Source: Acidimicrobiaceae bacterium
GTDB lineage: Bacteria; Actinomycetota; Acidimicrobiia; Acidimicrobiales; Aldehydirespiratoraceae
Length of the DNA: 5,857 nt
Assembly (NCBI GenBank): GCA_009840695.1
Contig: VXNG01000047.1
Coordinates: 1 to 5,857, forward strand
Reading direction: 5' to 3'
Shown here: positions 1-5,513 of the stretch, piece after piece
Position numbering within the stretch: the stretch's first letter is position 1
How the letters are laid out: every line of letters begins with the position of its first letter
Made by a program: the position numbers and the translations under genes
The notes under the pieces: model-generated
What the model saw: the letters and a program-made list of their open reading frames with translations, nothing else
Databases searched by the model: none
What the model was told of the DNA's origin: nothing

Positions 1-64
1 GGGAACCGAGAAGATGCTCCAAGACCACCGCCGCATCGCGGTCGCCATGCAGTCTACTAAATGA
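1..64 (+). CDS. Possible C-terminal tail of an upstream gene (partial)
   Basis: Reading from base 2, an open frame of 20 codons ends in TGA at 62-64. Up to about base 51 nearly every codon ends in G or C, as in the real genes of this window, and the visible peptide (including MLQDHRRIAVAMQ) is charged and ordinary-looking. After base 51 the composition switches abruptly to AT-rich. This is consistent with the end of a gene that starts before the window, but 20 codons is far too short to name a family. The other two forward frames also run open for about 20 to 30 codons, so chance is a real alternative. Confidence 0.35.
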   Translation, partial: GTEKMLQDHRRIAVAMQSTK

Positions 65-113
65 GATATATTTAAAAGGTGTGTAAATGCAATAGATACT
101 TGTAGGGTGCGGC

Positions 114-169
114 TGGGGCGGTGCCGGCGCCATCTCTGGTATGCGTCTGCCAGTGCCGGCACCGCCCCA
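114..169. repeat. Long GC-rich inverted repeat (hairpin)
   Basis: The arm at 114-128 (TGGGGCGGTGCCGGC) is the exact reverse complement of 155-169, giving 15 perfect base pairs, 14 of them after the first T-A. Inside, TGG at 137-139 can pair with CCA at 150-152, leaving a 10-nt apical loop. It lies about 50 bp after the presumed upstream stop codon. It could be a transcription terminator or processing hairpin, but neither side carries a T-run. That weakens a classical intrinsic terminator, although U-poor terminators are proposed in high-GC bacteria. A dispersed palindromic repeat is the other option. Confidence 0.6.
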
Positions 170-216
170 ATGCCGGGTACATCATACATGCCCATCTGCT
201 GATTGCAAGGATTCTG

Positions 217-240
217 TATAACAACACCCAATCTCGTGTT
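217..240 (+). promoter_or_regulatory. Candidate -10 box with adjoining inverted repeat (operator-like)
   Basis: TATAAC at 217-222 matches five of six positions of a sigma-70 -10 box. It is followed directly by AACAC (223-227), an 8-nt spacer and GTGTT (236-240), an inverted repeat that would sit over the start of transcription. No good -35 hexamer lies 16-18 bp upstream; TTGCAA at 203-208 is too close. If used, transcription would begin near 229 and give a leader of roughly 118 nt before the phosphoribosyltransferase start. Weak evidence from pattern only. Confidence 0.25.
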
Positions 241-296
241 AAGCAGAGTCATCTTCCGGTCGAAGAATATTGACATCCCTGCGCGGGCCGGCGGGA

Positions 297-312
297 GCTA
301 GTAGGAACTAGC
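297..312 (+). repeat. Short inverted repeat in leader (GCTAGT-agga-ACTAGC)
   Basis: Six perfect base pairs (297-302 with 307-312) surround a 4-nt spacer, ending 18 bp before the Shine-Dalgarno of the phosphoribosyltransferase gene. A TTGACA hexamer at 270-275 lies 21 bp upstream of it, without a well-placed -10. It could be a small RNA hairpin in the leader or a repressor site. Function unknown. Confidence 0.3.
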
Positions 313-330
313 GAACCCGTCGGGAACCAC

Positions 331-336
331 AGGAGG
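331..336 (+). promoter_or_regulatory. Shine-Dalgarno AGGAGG for the phosphoribosyltransferase gene
   Basis: A perfect AGGAGG lies 10 nt before ATG at 347, which supports that start codon. It is the strongest ribosome binding site in the window; most of the other genes have weaker sites or rely on overlap with the preceding gene. Confidence 0.75.
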
Positions 337-346
337 ACGGCAGGCT

Positions 347-859
347 ATGGGCGACAGTACGGCACGGGAGGAGATGGACTGGGCGCTTTACGGGCGCGGC
401 GTCCGCGAGTTGGCGCAGATGGTCGCCGACGACGGGTACCGGCCTGACATGATTCTGGCCATCGCCCGGGGCGGGCTGTTCTGCGCCGGATCGCTGGGCT
501 ATGCGCTGTCGGTCAAGAACGTCTACGTGATGAACTGCGAGTACTACACCGGAGTGGGCGAGCGCCTGGAGGTACCCGTGGTGCTGCCCCCCCAGCTCGA
601 TCTCGTCGACCACCGGCAGTCCAGGATCCTGATCGCCGACGACGTGGCCGACACCGGCCACACCCTCAAGCTGGTGCACGATTACTGCCTCGGCGAGGTG
701 GCCGAGGTCCGCTCGGCGGTGCTCTACGAGAAGTCGCACTCCCTGGTGAAGTGCGACTACGTATGGAGGCGCACAGACCTGTGGATCAACTTCCCGTGGT
801 CCACGCTGCCGCCGGTCGTCGATCTGGCCGGAGCCGGCTTCCAGGTGCTCGACGCCTGA
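347..859 (+). CDS. Phosphoribosyltransferase (COG2236-like, xanthine/hypoxanthine PRT type)
   Basis: This 170-aa protein is a type I phosphoribosyltransferase, a cytoplasmic enzyme class that joins a nucleobase to PRPP and releases pyrophosphate, usually in purine salvage. The PRPP-binding motif ILIADDVADTGHTL is at residues 94-107 with the acidic pair D98-D99. A pyrophosphate-loop sequence, ARGGL, is at 40-44. The C-terminal part contains an aromatic stretch around DLWINFPWS (residues 144-152), typical of the compact XGPRT/COG2236 group, where hydrophobic residues stack on the base. Length fits the family. The start is fixed by a perfect AGGAGG 10 nt upstream. A cupin gene follows after 49 nt on the same strand, probably co-transcribed. 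The exact base specificity (xanthine, guanine or hypoxanthine) cannot be read, and some members of this family have no proven substrate. Confidence 0.85.
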   Translation: MGDSTAREEMDWALYGRGVRELAQMVADDGYRPDMILAIARGGLFCAGSLGYALSVKNVYVMNCEYYTGVGERLEVPVVLPPQLDLVDHRQSRILIADDVADTGHTLKLVHDYCLGEVAEVRSAVLYEKSHSLVKCDYVWRRTDLWINFPWSTLPPVVDLAGAGFQVLDA

Positions 860-908
860 GAAGCCGAGCGGGCAGGCGTCACCACGCCCCCGACACGGGC
901 TGAGGGCG

Positions 909-1706
909 ATGGCAGACCGCATCGATCCGGCTCTGGTCGACAGAACGGCCACGCACCTGGCCGGGATCCACGACGCCTCGCTGCCGACCAGACCGATGAC
1001 CATCCCCGGGATCGACGGCGCCCTCGGGGCCCGGATCCTGTCGACCGATCTGAGGGGTTCGAGCACCCGGCTTGTGCGCCTGCGGGCGGGCTGGGGAACT
1101 GAGGCACGGGGCGCGTTCACGGCCGAGGTGGAACTCTTCGTGATCCAGGGCTCGCTCGAGGCCGGGCCCCACGCCCTGGAGGCCGGGGACTACGTCCACC
1201 TCCCGAAGGGGCGGACCGTCCCCCGGTTGCGGATCACAGCCGACGGCGCTGCCCTGCTGATGACATCCGCTCCGGTGCGATACGACCCGACCTTTATGGG
1301 CTCGCCTGCCGAGCTGGTGCCTGGCCGGGCTTCCGAGCAGGACTGGATCCCGGTTCCGGAGATGCCCGGTAGGCACGTCAAGCCTCTGGGCCGGGGACCG
1401 GTGGGAGACGTCTGGCTCGGCGGTGCCCGCGAATGGGACCACGGCGACGGCGGTTGGCACCACCATCCCCACCATGAGGAGTGCTTCGTGATCGACGGCG
1501 AAACTGTCCTGCGGGAGCGGTCCACCGAGACCGACGAGCTGATCACCGCCGGGGCGGGCACCTACTTCTTCCGTCCCGCCGGCGTCCTGCACTGTGGCCC
1601 CGGATCGCACTGCGGCGACACGGTGCTCGCCTTCCATCGGGCCTTCGGCGACCTCAGCACCGAGTGGGTCCACTCCCCCGCCGGCGGGGGCGAAGAGGGG
1701 ATCTGA
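909..1706 (+). CDS. Two-domain (bicupin) protein with one intact metal site
   Basis: The 265-aa protein has two cupin beta-barrels. The C-terminal one (about residues 165-245) carries the full metal-binding signature: H184-x-H186-x3-E190-x6-G197 within a His-rich run, then P223-x-G225-x2-H228. This predicts a mononuclear Fe, Mn, Ni or Zn site. The N-terminal barrel (about 45-125) keeps the fold signature VELFVIQGSLE and the second-motif-like GDYVHLPKG, but the usual His ligands are absent, so it is probably structural. Cupins of this kind include dioxygenases, isomerases, anti-sigma sensor domains and binding proteins, and nothing here selects among them. There is no signal peptide. ATG at 909 is preceded by GAGGG only 2 nt away, an unusually tight site, but no other in-frame ATG/GTG lies just upstream. 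Follows the phosphoribosyltransferase by 49 nt. The 3' end contains two tandem palindromes and meets a convergent gene 5 bp away. Confidence 0.8.
   Translation: MADRIDPALVDRTATHLAGIHDASLPTRPMTIPGIDGALGARILSTDLRGSSTRLVRLRAGWGTEARGAFTAEVELFVIQGSLEAGPHALEAGDYVHLPKGRTVPRLRITADGAALLMTSAPVRYDPTFMGSPAELVPGRASEQDWIPVPEMPGRHVKPLGRGPVGDVWLGGAREWDHGDGGWHHHPHHEECFVIDGETVLRERSTETDELITAGAGTYFFRPAGVLHCGPGSHCGDTVLAFHRAFGDLSTEWVHSPAGGGEEGI
1662..1690. terminator. Two abutting palindromes at the convergent gene junction (possible bidirectional terminator)
   Basis: GAGTGG (1662-1667) and CCACTC (1670-1675) form a 6-bp hairpin around a 2-nt spacer. Sharing its last base, a perfect 16-bp palindrome CCCCCGCCGGCGGGGG follows at 1675-1690. 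Both lie inside the last codons of the cupin gene, and the stops of the two convergent genes are at 1704-1706 and 1714-1712. A palindrome works equally on both strands, so it could stop transcription from both sides in a junction with only 5 intergenic bases. No T-run is present, so the terminator role is inferred from position and symmetry only. Confidence 0.35.
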
Positions 1707-1711
1707 GGCCG

Positions 1712-3739
1712 CTAACCCAGCACGGTCCGCACCGCCGCCTCTACGGCATCGACGCCTGGGACCACCGCGGCCTCCAGCGGTGGGCTGAACGGGATCGGGG
1801 CTGAGGCCGCGCCGACGCGGGCCACCGGCGCCTCTAGCTCCCCGAAGAACTCGGAGTGCAACTCGGCGGCCAGCTCGGCCCCGAAGCCGCCGAAACGCCA
1901 AGCCTCGTGGGCCACCACCGCCCGGCGGGTGCGGGCCACCGACTCCAGTACGGTCTCGAAGTCGAGTGGCACCAGCGACCGCAGGTCGATGACCTCGGCG
2001 TCGATGCCGTCCGGGGCCAGCCGCTCCGCCGCGGCCAGCGCGTTCAGCGCCATGGCCGAGTAGGCCACCACCGTCACGTCGGCGCCGGGGCGGGCCACCG
2101 CCGCGGATCCCAGCGGCACCCGATGATCGCCGGTGGGGACCGGGCCGCGCTGGGCGGTGATCTTCTTGTGCTCCAGGTAGATGACCGGATCGGGATCCTC
2201 GATGGCCGTTCGCAGCAGGCCCTTGGCGTCGGCCGGATTGGAGGGCGCCACCACCTTCAGGCCAGGCAGGTGGGTGAACAACCCCTCCAGGCTGGAGGAG
2301 TGCTGGGGCGCCGACGAACGCAGCACGCCGTCCGAGGCCCGCAGCACGAGCGGGACCGACACCTGCCCGCCGAACATGTAGCGAAACTTCGATGCCTGAT
2401 TGACGATCTCGTCCATGGCCCCCAGCGTGAACTCCACGAAGCTCATGGACGCCACCGGGCGCAACCCCGCGGTGGCCGCGCCCACCGCCACAGCCACGAT
2501 GATCGCCTCCGAGATAGGCATGTCGATCACCCGGCCAGAGCCGAACTCGTCGACCAGGCCACGGAACTGGCCGAAGTTGCCGCCCCAGGAGATGTCCTCT
2601 CCCAGCGTGAACACCCCGTCGTCCTCCCTCATGGCCCGGGCCATCGCATCGACGGTGGCCTGACCGAAGGTCATGCGACGGGTCTCGGTGGCCTCACCGG
2701 CCTGGCCGGCCCCGGCCGAGTCGGCTGTGTCGCCCCGCGCAGGGCCGGCACGGACCGGTGCCGGCTGTACCGGCGTGAACACGTCGTCGAGCGCGGAGTC
2801 AGGCTCGGGCAGGGCCCCGGCTTCGGCCCGCTGCTCGGCGTCCTCGATCACCCCGGCAGCGTGCTCCCAGACCGCGGCACGCTCACTCGAGTCCAACCAG
2901 CCTCGCTCGGCCAGCGTGGCCTCCCAGCGCCGTATCGGATCGCGGTTGCGATGCTCGTCCACCTCGGAGGCGTCGCGGTACACCTCGGCGTCACCCACGT
3001 AGTGGCCGCCGAAGCGGTACGTCTCCATGTTGAGCAGCGTCGGTCCGGATCCGGCGCGGGCCCGGTCTACCGCCTGCGCCGCCGCGGTCGAGACCGCGTC
3101 CACGTCATTGCCGTCCACCGTCTCGCCGGCCATGGCGTAGGCACCGGCCCTGGCAGCCAGATCGTCCACCGAGGTGGTGCGCTGCCAGGCCGTGAACTGC
3201 GCGTACTGGTTGTTCTCGCACACGAAGACCACCCCGAGGCGATGCACCGAGGCGAAGTTGAGGGCCTCATGAAATGTGCCCTTGTTGACCCCGCCGTCGC
3301 CGAAGAAGCACACCGCGACCTTGTCGGTCCCCCGGTAGCGGGCCGACAACGCCGCCCCGGACGCGATCCCGAACCCGCCGCCGACGACGCCGTTGGCACC
3401 CAGCATCCCCAGCGAGAAATCGGCGACATGCATGGAGCCGCCCCGCCCCCGGCAGGCACCGTCGACCCGCCCGTACAGCTCGGCCATCAGCGCGGCCGGA
3501 GCCATCCCCTTGGCCAGGGCATGGCCGTGGCCGCGGTGGGTCGAGGTGATGTAGTCGTCGGGCCGCAAGTGCGAGCACACACCGGCCGCGATGGCCTCCT
3601 GACCCAGATAGGTGTGCACGAAGCCGGGGAGCTTCCCGGCGGAGAACAGCTCCTCAACCCGGCTCTCGAACACCCTGATCATCACCATGGTCCGGTGCAG
3701 GGCCAGAGCCTCGGACCGGTCCATGCCCGGCGATGCCAT
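1712..3739 (-). CDS. Fused alpha-beta E1 component of a thiamine-diphosphate 2-oxoacid dehydrogenase
   Basis: The 675-aa protein joins both E1 subunits in one chain. E1 decarboxylates a 2-oxoacid (pyruvate, branched-chain oxoacid or acetoin-like substrate) on thiamine diphosphate and passes the acyl group to a lipoyl domain. The alpha half (1-325) shows the ThDP signature GDGG at 147-150 through ENN at 175-177, and GGHYVGDAEVYR (244-255), the conserved His region near the active site, closest in feel to acetoin/pyruvate E1-alpha. An Ala/Gly/Pro-rich linker runs from about 325 to 354. The beta half starts at MTFGQATVDAM (356) and shows TLGEDISWGG (378-387), MPISE (407-411), APQHSSSLEG (477-486) and HLPGLKVVAPS (490-500). 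The start was set at ATG 3739, two bases after the SDR stop (TGACCATG). A further upstream in-frame ATG would overlap the SDR gene by 240 bases and encodes no family sequence. Substrate not determinable. Confidence 0.9.
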   Translation of the reverse strand: MASPGMDRSEALALHRTMVMIRVFESRVEELFSAGKLPGFVHTYLGQEAIAAGVCSHLRPDDYITSTHRGHGHALAKGMAPAALMAELYGRVDGACRGRGGSMHVADFSLGMLGANGVVGGGFGIASGAALSARYRGTDKVAVCFFGDGGVNKGTFHEALNFASVHRLGVVFVCENNQYAQFTAWQRTTSVDDLAARAGAYAMAGETVDGNDVDAVSTAAAQAVDRARAGSGPTLLNMETYRFGGHYVGDAEVYRDASEVDEHRNRDPIRRWEATLAERGWLDSSERAAVWEHAAGVIEDAEQRAEAGALPEPDSALDDVFTPVQPAPVRAGPARGDTADSAGAGQAGEATETRRMTFGQATVDAMARAMREDDGVFTLGEDISWGGNFGQFRGLVDEFGSGRVIDMPISEAIIVAVAVGAATAGLRPVASMSFVEFTLGAMDEIVNQASKFRYMFGGQVSVPLVLRASDGVLRSSAPQHSSSLEGLFTHLPGLKVVAPSNPADAKGLLRTAIEDPDPVIYLEHKKITAQRGPVPTGDHRVPLGSAAVARPGADVTVVAYSAMALNALAAAERLAPDGIDAEVIDLRSLVPLDFETVLESVARTRRAVVAHEAWRFGGFGAELAAELHSEFFGELEAPVARVGAASAPIPFSPPLEAAVVPGVDAVEAAVRTVLG

Positions 3740-3741
3740 GG

Positions 3742-4503
3742 TCACTGCGCCGTGTAGCCGCCGTCGACGGCCAGAATCTGACCGGTCACCATCGCCGACG
3801 CCGGCGAGGTCAGAAAGACCACTGCGCCCACCATGTCGGAGGGCTCGGCCAGCCGGCCCAGCGGGGTGCGGCTCTCGAAGTGGTCCTTCAGCGCGGGCTC
3901 GGTCTCCCACAGGCGGTGCACCAGCGGCGTGCCCACGTGCCCGGGCGAGATGGCGTTGACCCTGACCCCGTGCGGGGCCCACTCCACCGCCAGGGTGCGG
4001 GTCATCTGTACTACCCCGCCCTTAGAGGCCTGGTATCCCACGCTGCCCGCGAACCCGACCTCTCCCAGGATCGACGCGATGTTGACGATGGAACCGCCCT
4101 TCCGCTGTGCCGCCATGCGACGCCCGATCGCTCGGCACGTGCGGAAGCTGCCGGTGAGGTTCACATCGATCACCCGGGCCCAGAGCTCATCGTCGTAGGT
4201 CGCGGCCGCATCCCGTCCTCCGATTCCCGCGCAGTTGACCAGCGCGTCGATGCTCCCCGACACCACCGCAGCCCGGTCGGCCAGGGCCTGCACCGACGCC
4301 TCGTCGCACACGTCCACGGTCACGGCCTCGGCCCGATCGGCTCCCAGGCGCGGCACCAGCGCCTGATTGGGCTCCTCGGCGGCATCGGCACACACCACGT
4401 AGGCGCCCGCGCCGGCCAGCCCTTCGGCGATGGGCGCGCCCAGACCGCCGGCCGCGCCGGTGACGACCGCGACCCGGCCCTCCAGCGAGAAGATCCCGGT
4501 CAT
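3742..4503 (-). CDS. Classical short-chain dehydrogenase/reductase (SDR), probably NAD-dependent
   Basis: The 253-aa protein is a complete classical SDR, a cytosolic Rossmann-fold oxidoreductase acting on an alcohol/ketone pair. Visible motifs are the cofactor loop TGAAGGLG (15-22), Asp40 at the end of the second strand (favouring NAD over NADP), NCAG (90-93), the catalytic N115, S144 and YQASK (Y157, K161), PGHVGT (187-192) and the C-terminal DGGYTAQ. Length matches FabG-like members. It ends 2 nt before the E1 start, so the two are probably translationally coupled. Upstream is a 79-nt gap holding a long palindrome, and no clear Shine-Dalgarno precedes ATG at 4503. Within this cluster it would oxidise or reduce a hydroxy/oxo intermediate feeding the 2-oxoacid step. 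Substrate unknown; a 3-hydroxyacid or diol/acetoin type is only a guess. Confidence 0.9.
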   Translation of the reverse strand: MTGIFSLEGRVAVVTGAAGGLGAPIAEGLAGAGAYVVCADAAEEPNQALVPRLGADRAEAVTVDVCDEASVQALADRAAVVSGSIDALVNCAGIGGRDAAATYDDELWARVIDVNLTGSFRTCRAIGRRMAAQRKGGSIVNIASILGEVGFAGSVGYQASKGGVVQMTRTLAVEWAPHGVRVNAISPGHVGTPLVHRLWETEPALKDHFESRTPLGRLAEPSDMVGAVVFLTSPASAMVTGQILAVDGGYTAQ

Positions 4504-4520
4504 CGAGAGACCCGCGTGGG

Positions 4521-4569
4521 GAACTTCAAGCAGTTAGCGACACCTGACGTGGGTAACCGCTTGAAGTTC
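4521..4569. repeat. Long imperfect palindrome between the lipoyl-protein and SDR genes
   Basis: GAACTTCAAGC (4521-4531) is the exact reverse complement of 4559-4569. After one mismatch (4532/4558) the pairing continues with GTTA (4533-4536) and TAAC (4554-4557), then CAC (4541-4543) with GTG (4549-4551) around a small loop. An outer GAGAC/GTCTC pair (4507-4511 and 4587-4591) extends the symmetry. It occupies most of the only real gap in the minus-strand cluster, and its arms are less GC-rich than the neighbouring genes. It may be an mRNA-stabilising or attenuating hairpin, a regulator site, or a dispersed palindromic element. There is no T-run on either side. Confidence 0.7.
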
Positions 4570-4582
4570 GTGTTCGCTGCGC

Positions 4583-4855
4583 TCACGTCTCGGCGATAGT
4601 GGCCAGGACCGTGCCTACAGCCACCTCTTCGTCGCCAGCCGGCACCAGGACGTGGAGCCGGCCCGACGCCGGCGCCTCCAACTCGGTCTCGGCCTTGTCG
4701 GTGTCGATCACCACCACGGATTCGCCCGCAGTGACCAGAGAGCCGTCCTCGACCAGCCACTCCACCACCAGCACCTGCTCCACCACCCCCATCTGGGGGA
4801 CCACCAGCGCCGACGCCGAGCCGGACGGCGCGATCGTCTCCTCAGATGTGGCCAT
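4583..4855 (-). CDS. Free-standing lipoyl-carrier protein (biotin/lipoyl attachment domain)
   Basis: At 90 aa this is little more than one lipoyl domain. It has VPQMG (19-23), a hydrophobic hairpin, then the attachment loop DTDKAETELEAP (51-62) with the predicted modified lysine at K54, and the closing VGTVLATI strand (80-87). The DTDKA/ETDKA loop is characteristic of E2-type lipoyl domains rather than biotin carriers, which normally have MKM. Such a domain would carry acyl groups from the E1 encoded further down the cluster. There is no peripheral-subunit-binding domain and no acyltransferase catalytic domain, as a normal E2 would have (usually about 400 aa or more). The reading frame ends cleanly at TGA 4585-4583. 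The start at ATG 4855 is supported by GGGAGGG at 4873-4867 and overlaps the RraA-family gene by 14 nt. Longer in-frame starts lie inside that gene and add non-domain sequence. Confidence 0.87.
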   Translation of the reverse strand: MATSEETIAPSGSASALVVPQMGVVEQVLVVEWLVEDGSLVTAGESVVVIDTDKAETELEAPASGRLHVLVPAGDEEVAVGTVLATIAET

Positions 4856-5513
4856 GGCGCTCGAGGCCCTCCCACGGGGTGACACCGGCTCGCATGTCCG
4901 CCCGCACCAGCTCCTCTGACCCCACGATCGATTCGGCCTGAACCAGTACCCGCTCGGCTTCGGGTCCGGGAACCACCAGCACACCGTCGCGGTCGCCGAC
5001 GATCAGGTCGCCCGGCTCGACAGTCACATCGCCGATGGTGACGGGAACCTGGAAGGCCACCATCTCCCATCGCCCTATCGCATTGAGCGGCGACAGGTCC
5101 CGGTAGAAGACCTGCAGGCCGATGTCGAGGAGGCCGTCAAGGTCGCGCAGGTTGCCGTCGAGCACCACGCCGGTGCAGCCGTACTGCTGGGCCGAGTTGC
5201 CGGTCAGCTCCCCGAAGTGACCCACCTCGCTGCCGGGGTTGTGCGACACCAGCACCGAGTCGGGAGTCAGCTCCTTGAACATCTCCAGGTACGACTTGAT
5301 GCGCTCGAGTCCGCGGTCCCATCCCACTCCGGGACGGATGGCCCGACCCACCAGGGTGTGGGCGATGCCGGCCATGCGCACGTCGGGCATCAGCGGCCGC
5401 AGCGCGCTGGGGAGCACCCGCTCCGGCATACCAAGCTCATAGAGCGCGTCGCACGCCACCGACACGCAGATGAGCCGGTAGCGCTCGCACAACTCTGAGG
5501 TCGCGACGGTCAT
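4842..5513 (-). CDS. RraA / HMG-aldolase family protein
   Basis: The 223-aa protein belongs to the RraA-like fold. Family members are either RNase E inhibitors (about 160 aa) or class II pyruvate aldolases/oxaloacetate decarboxylases such as 4-hydroxy-4-methyl-2-oxoglutarate/4-carboxy-4-hydroxy-2-oxoadipate aldolase (about 220-240 aa). The length here favours the aldolase type. The core signature is present: GHFGELTGNSA (98-108), GCTGVVLDGNLRDLDG (112-127) with R123 and D124 at the positions expected to bind substrate and metal, and GDRDGVLVVP (173-182). The start codon overlaps the stop of the upstream M20 gene as ATGA (5513-5510), with GGGGAG a few bases upstream. The 3' end overlaps the lipoyl gene by 14 nt. 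In this context it may produce pyruvate or another 2-oxoacid for the E1 enzyme; this is inference. Substrate is not readable, and many family members annotated as aldolase are untested. Confidence 0.85.
   Translation of the reverse strand: MTVATSELCERYRLICVSVACDALYELGMPERVLPSALRPLMPDVRMAGIAHTLVGRAIRPGVGWDRGLERIKSYLEMFKELTPDSVLVSHNPGSEVGHFGELTGNSAQQYGCTGVVLDGNLRDLDGLLDIGLQVFYRDLSPLNAIGRWEMVAFQVPVTIGDVTVEPGDLIVGDRDGVLVVPGPEAERVLVQAESIVGSEELVRADMRAGVTPWEGLERHGHI
4867..4873 (-). promoter_or_regulatory. Shine-Dalgarno for the lipoyl-carrier gene
   Basis: On the minus strand GGGAGGG (4873-4867) lies 11 nt before ATG at 4855. It sits inside the RraA-family coding sequence and supports the short 90-aa start over the longer upstream ones. 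Confidence 0.5.

Larger units (their letters stand above)
65..346. other. Intergenic region with AT-rich patch, inverted repeats and leader of the phosphoribosyltransferase gene
   Basis: I find no convincing gene here. Positions 51-100 contain only 13 G/C bases, in sharp contrast with the surrounding GC-rich genes. The rest holds a 15-bp GC-rich inverted repeat (114-169), a TATAAC box (217-222) followed at once by an AACAC/GTGTT inverted repeat (223-240), an isolated TTGACA (270-275), a short GCTAGT/ACTAGC inverted repeat (297-312) and a strong Shine-Dalgarno (331-336). The stretch therefore looks like a terminator or boundary region followed by a fairly long regulated leader for the downstream plus-strand pair. 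No known riboswitch fold was recognised. Confidence 0.6.

Noticed and set aside
203..222. TTGCAA and TATAAC as a -35/-10 promoter pair
   Set aside because: The spacer is only 8 bp, far below the 16-18 bp needed; only the -10-like box was kept as a weak candidate.
1..346. tRNA, small RNA of known class, or CRISPR repeats in the upstream non-coding block
   Set aside because: No cloverleaf with a T-loop GTTC-type motif and CCA end, no regularly spaced direct repeats and no recognisable riboswitch core were found by eye.
879..1901. A 340-codon minus-strand open frame opposite the cupin gene
   Set aside because: It overlaps both the cupin and the end of E1, has Arg/Gly/Ala-rich composition and no recognisable motif, while the plus strand shows an intact cupin metal site.
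1856..3757. A 633-codon plus-strand open frame opposite the E1 gene
   Set aside because: It runs antisense to a gene with clear E1 motifs. The translation is rich in His, Arg, Gly and Pro without any domain signature, which is typical of the mirror frame in high-GC coding DNA.
3740..3982. Upstream extension of the E1 gene to an in-frame ATG at 3982
   Set aside because: The extra 81 residues are Arg/Gly/Ala-rich and overlap the well-defined SDR C-terminus. The ATG at 3739, 2 nt after the SDR stop, starts just before the normal alpha-subunit N-terminus.
3733..4599. A 288-codon plus-strand open frame opposite the SDR gene that runs through the 4521-4569 palindrome
   Set aside because: It is the mirror of the SDR coding sequence. 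Its end passes through the palindrome only because that sequence lacks stops, and there is no family signature or ribosome binding site.
4583..4855. Lipoyl gene as a frameshifted full-length E2
   Set aside because: The DNA after its stop is a 79-nt gap with a palindrome and then an intact SDR in the next gene; no subunit-binding or acyltransferase sequence is seen in any frame nearby.
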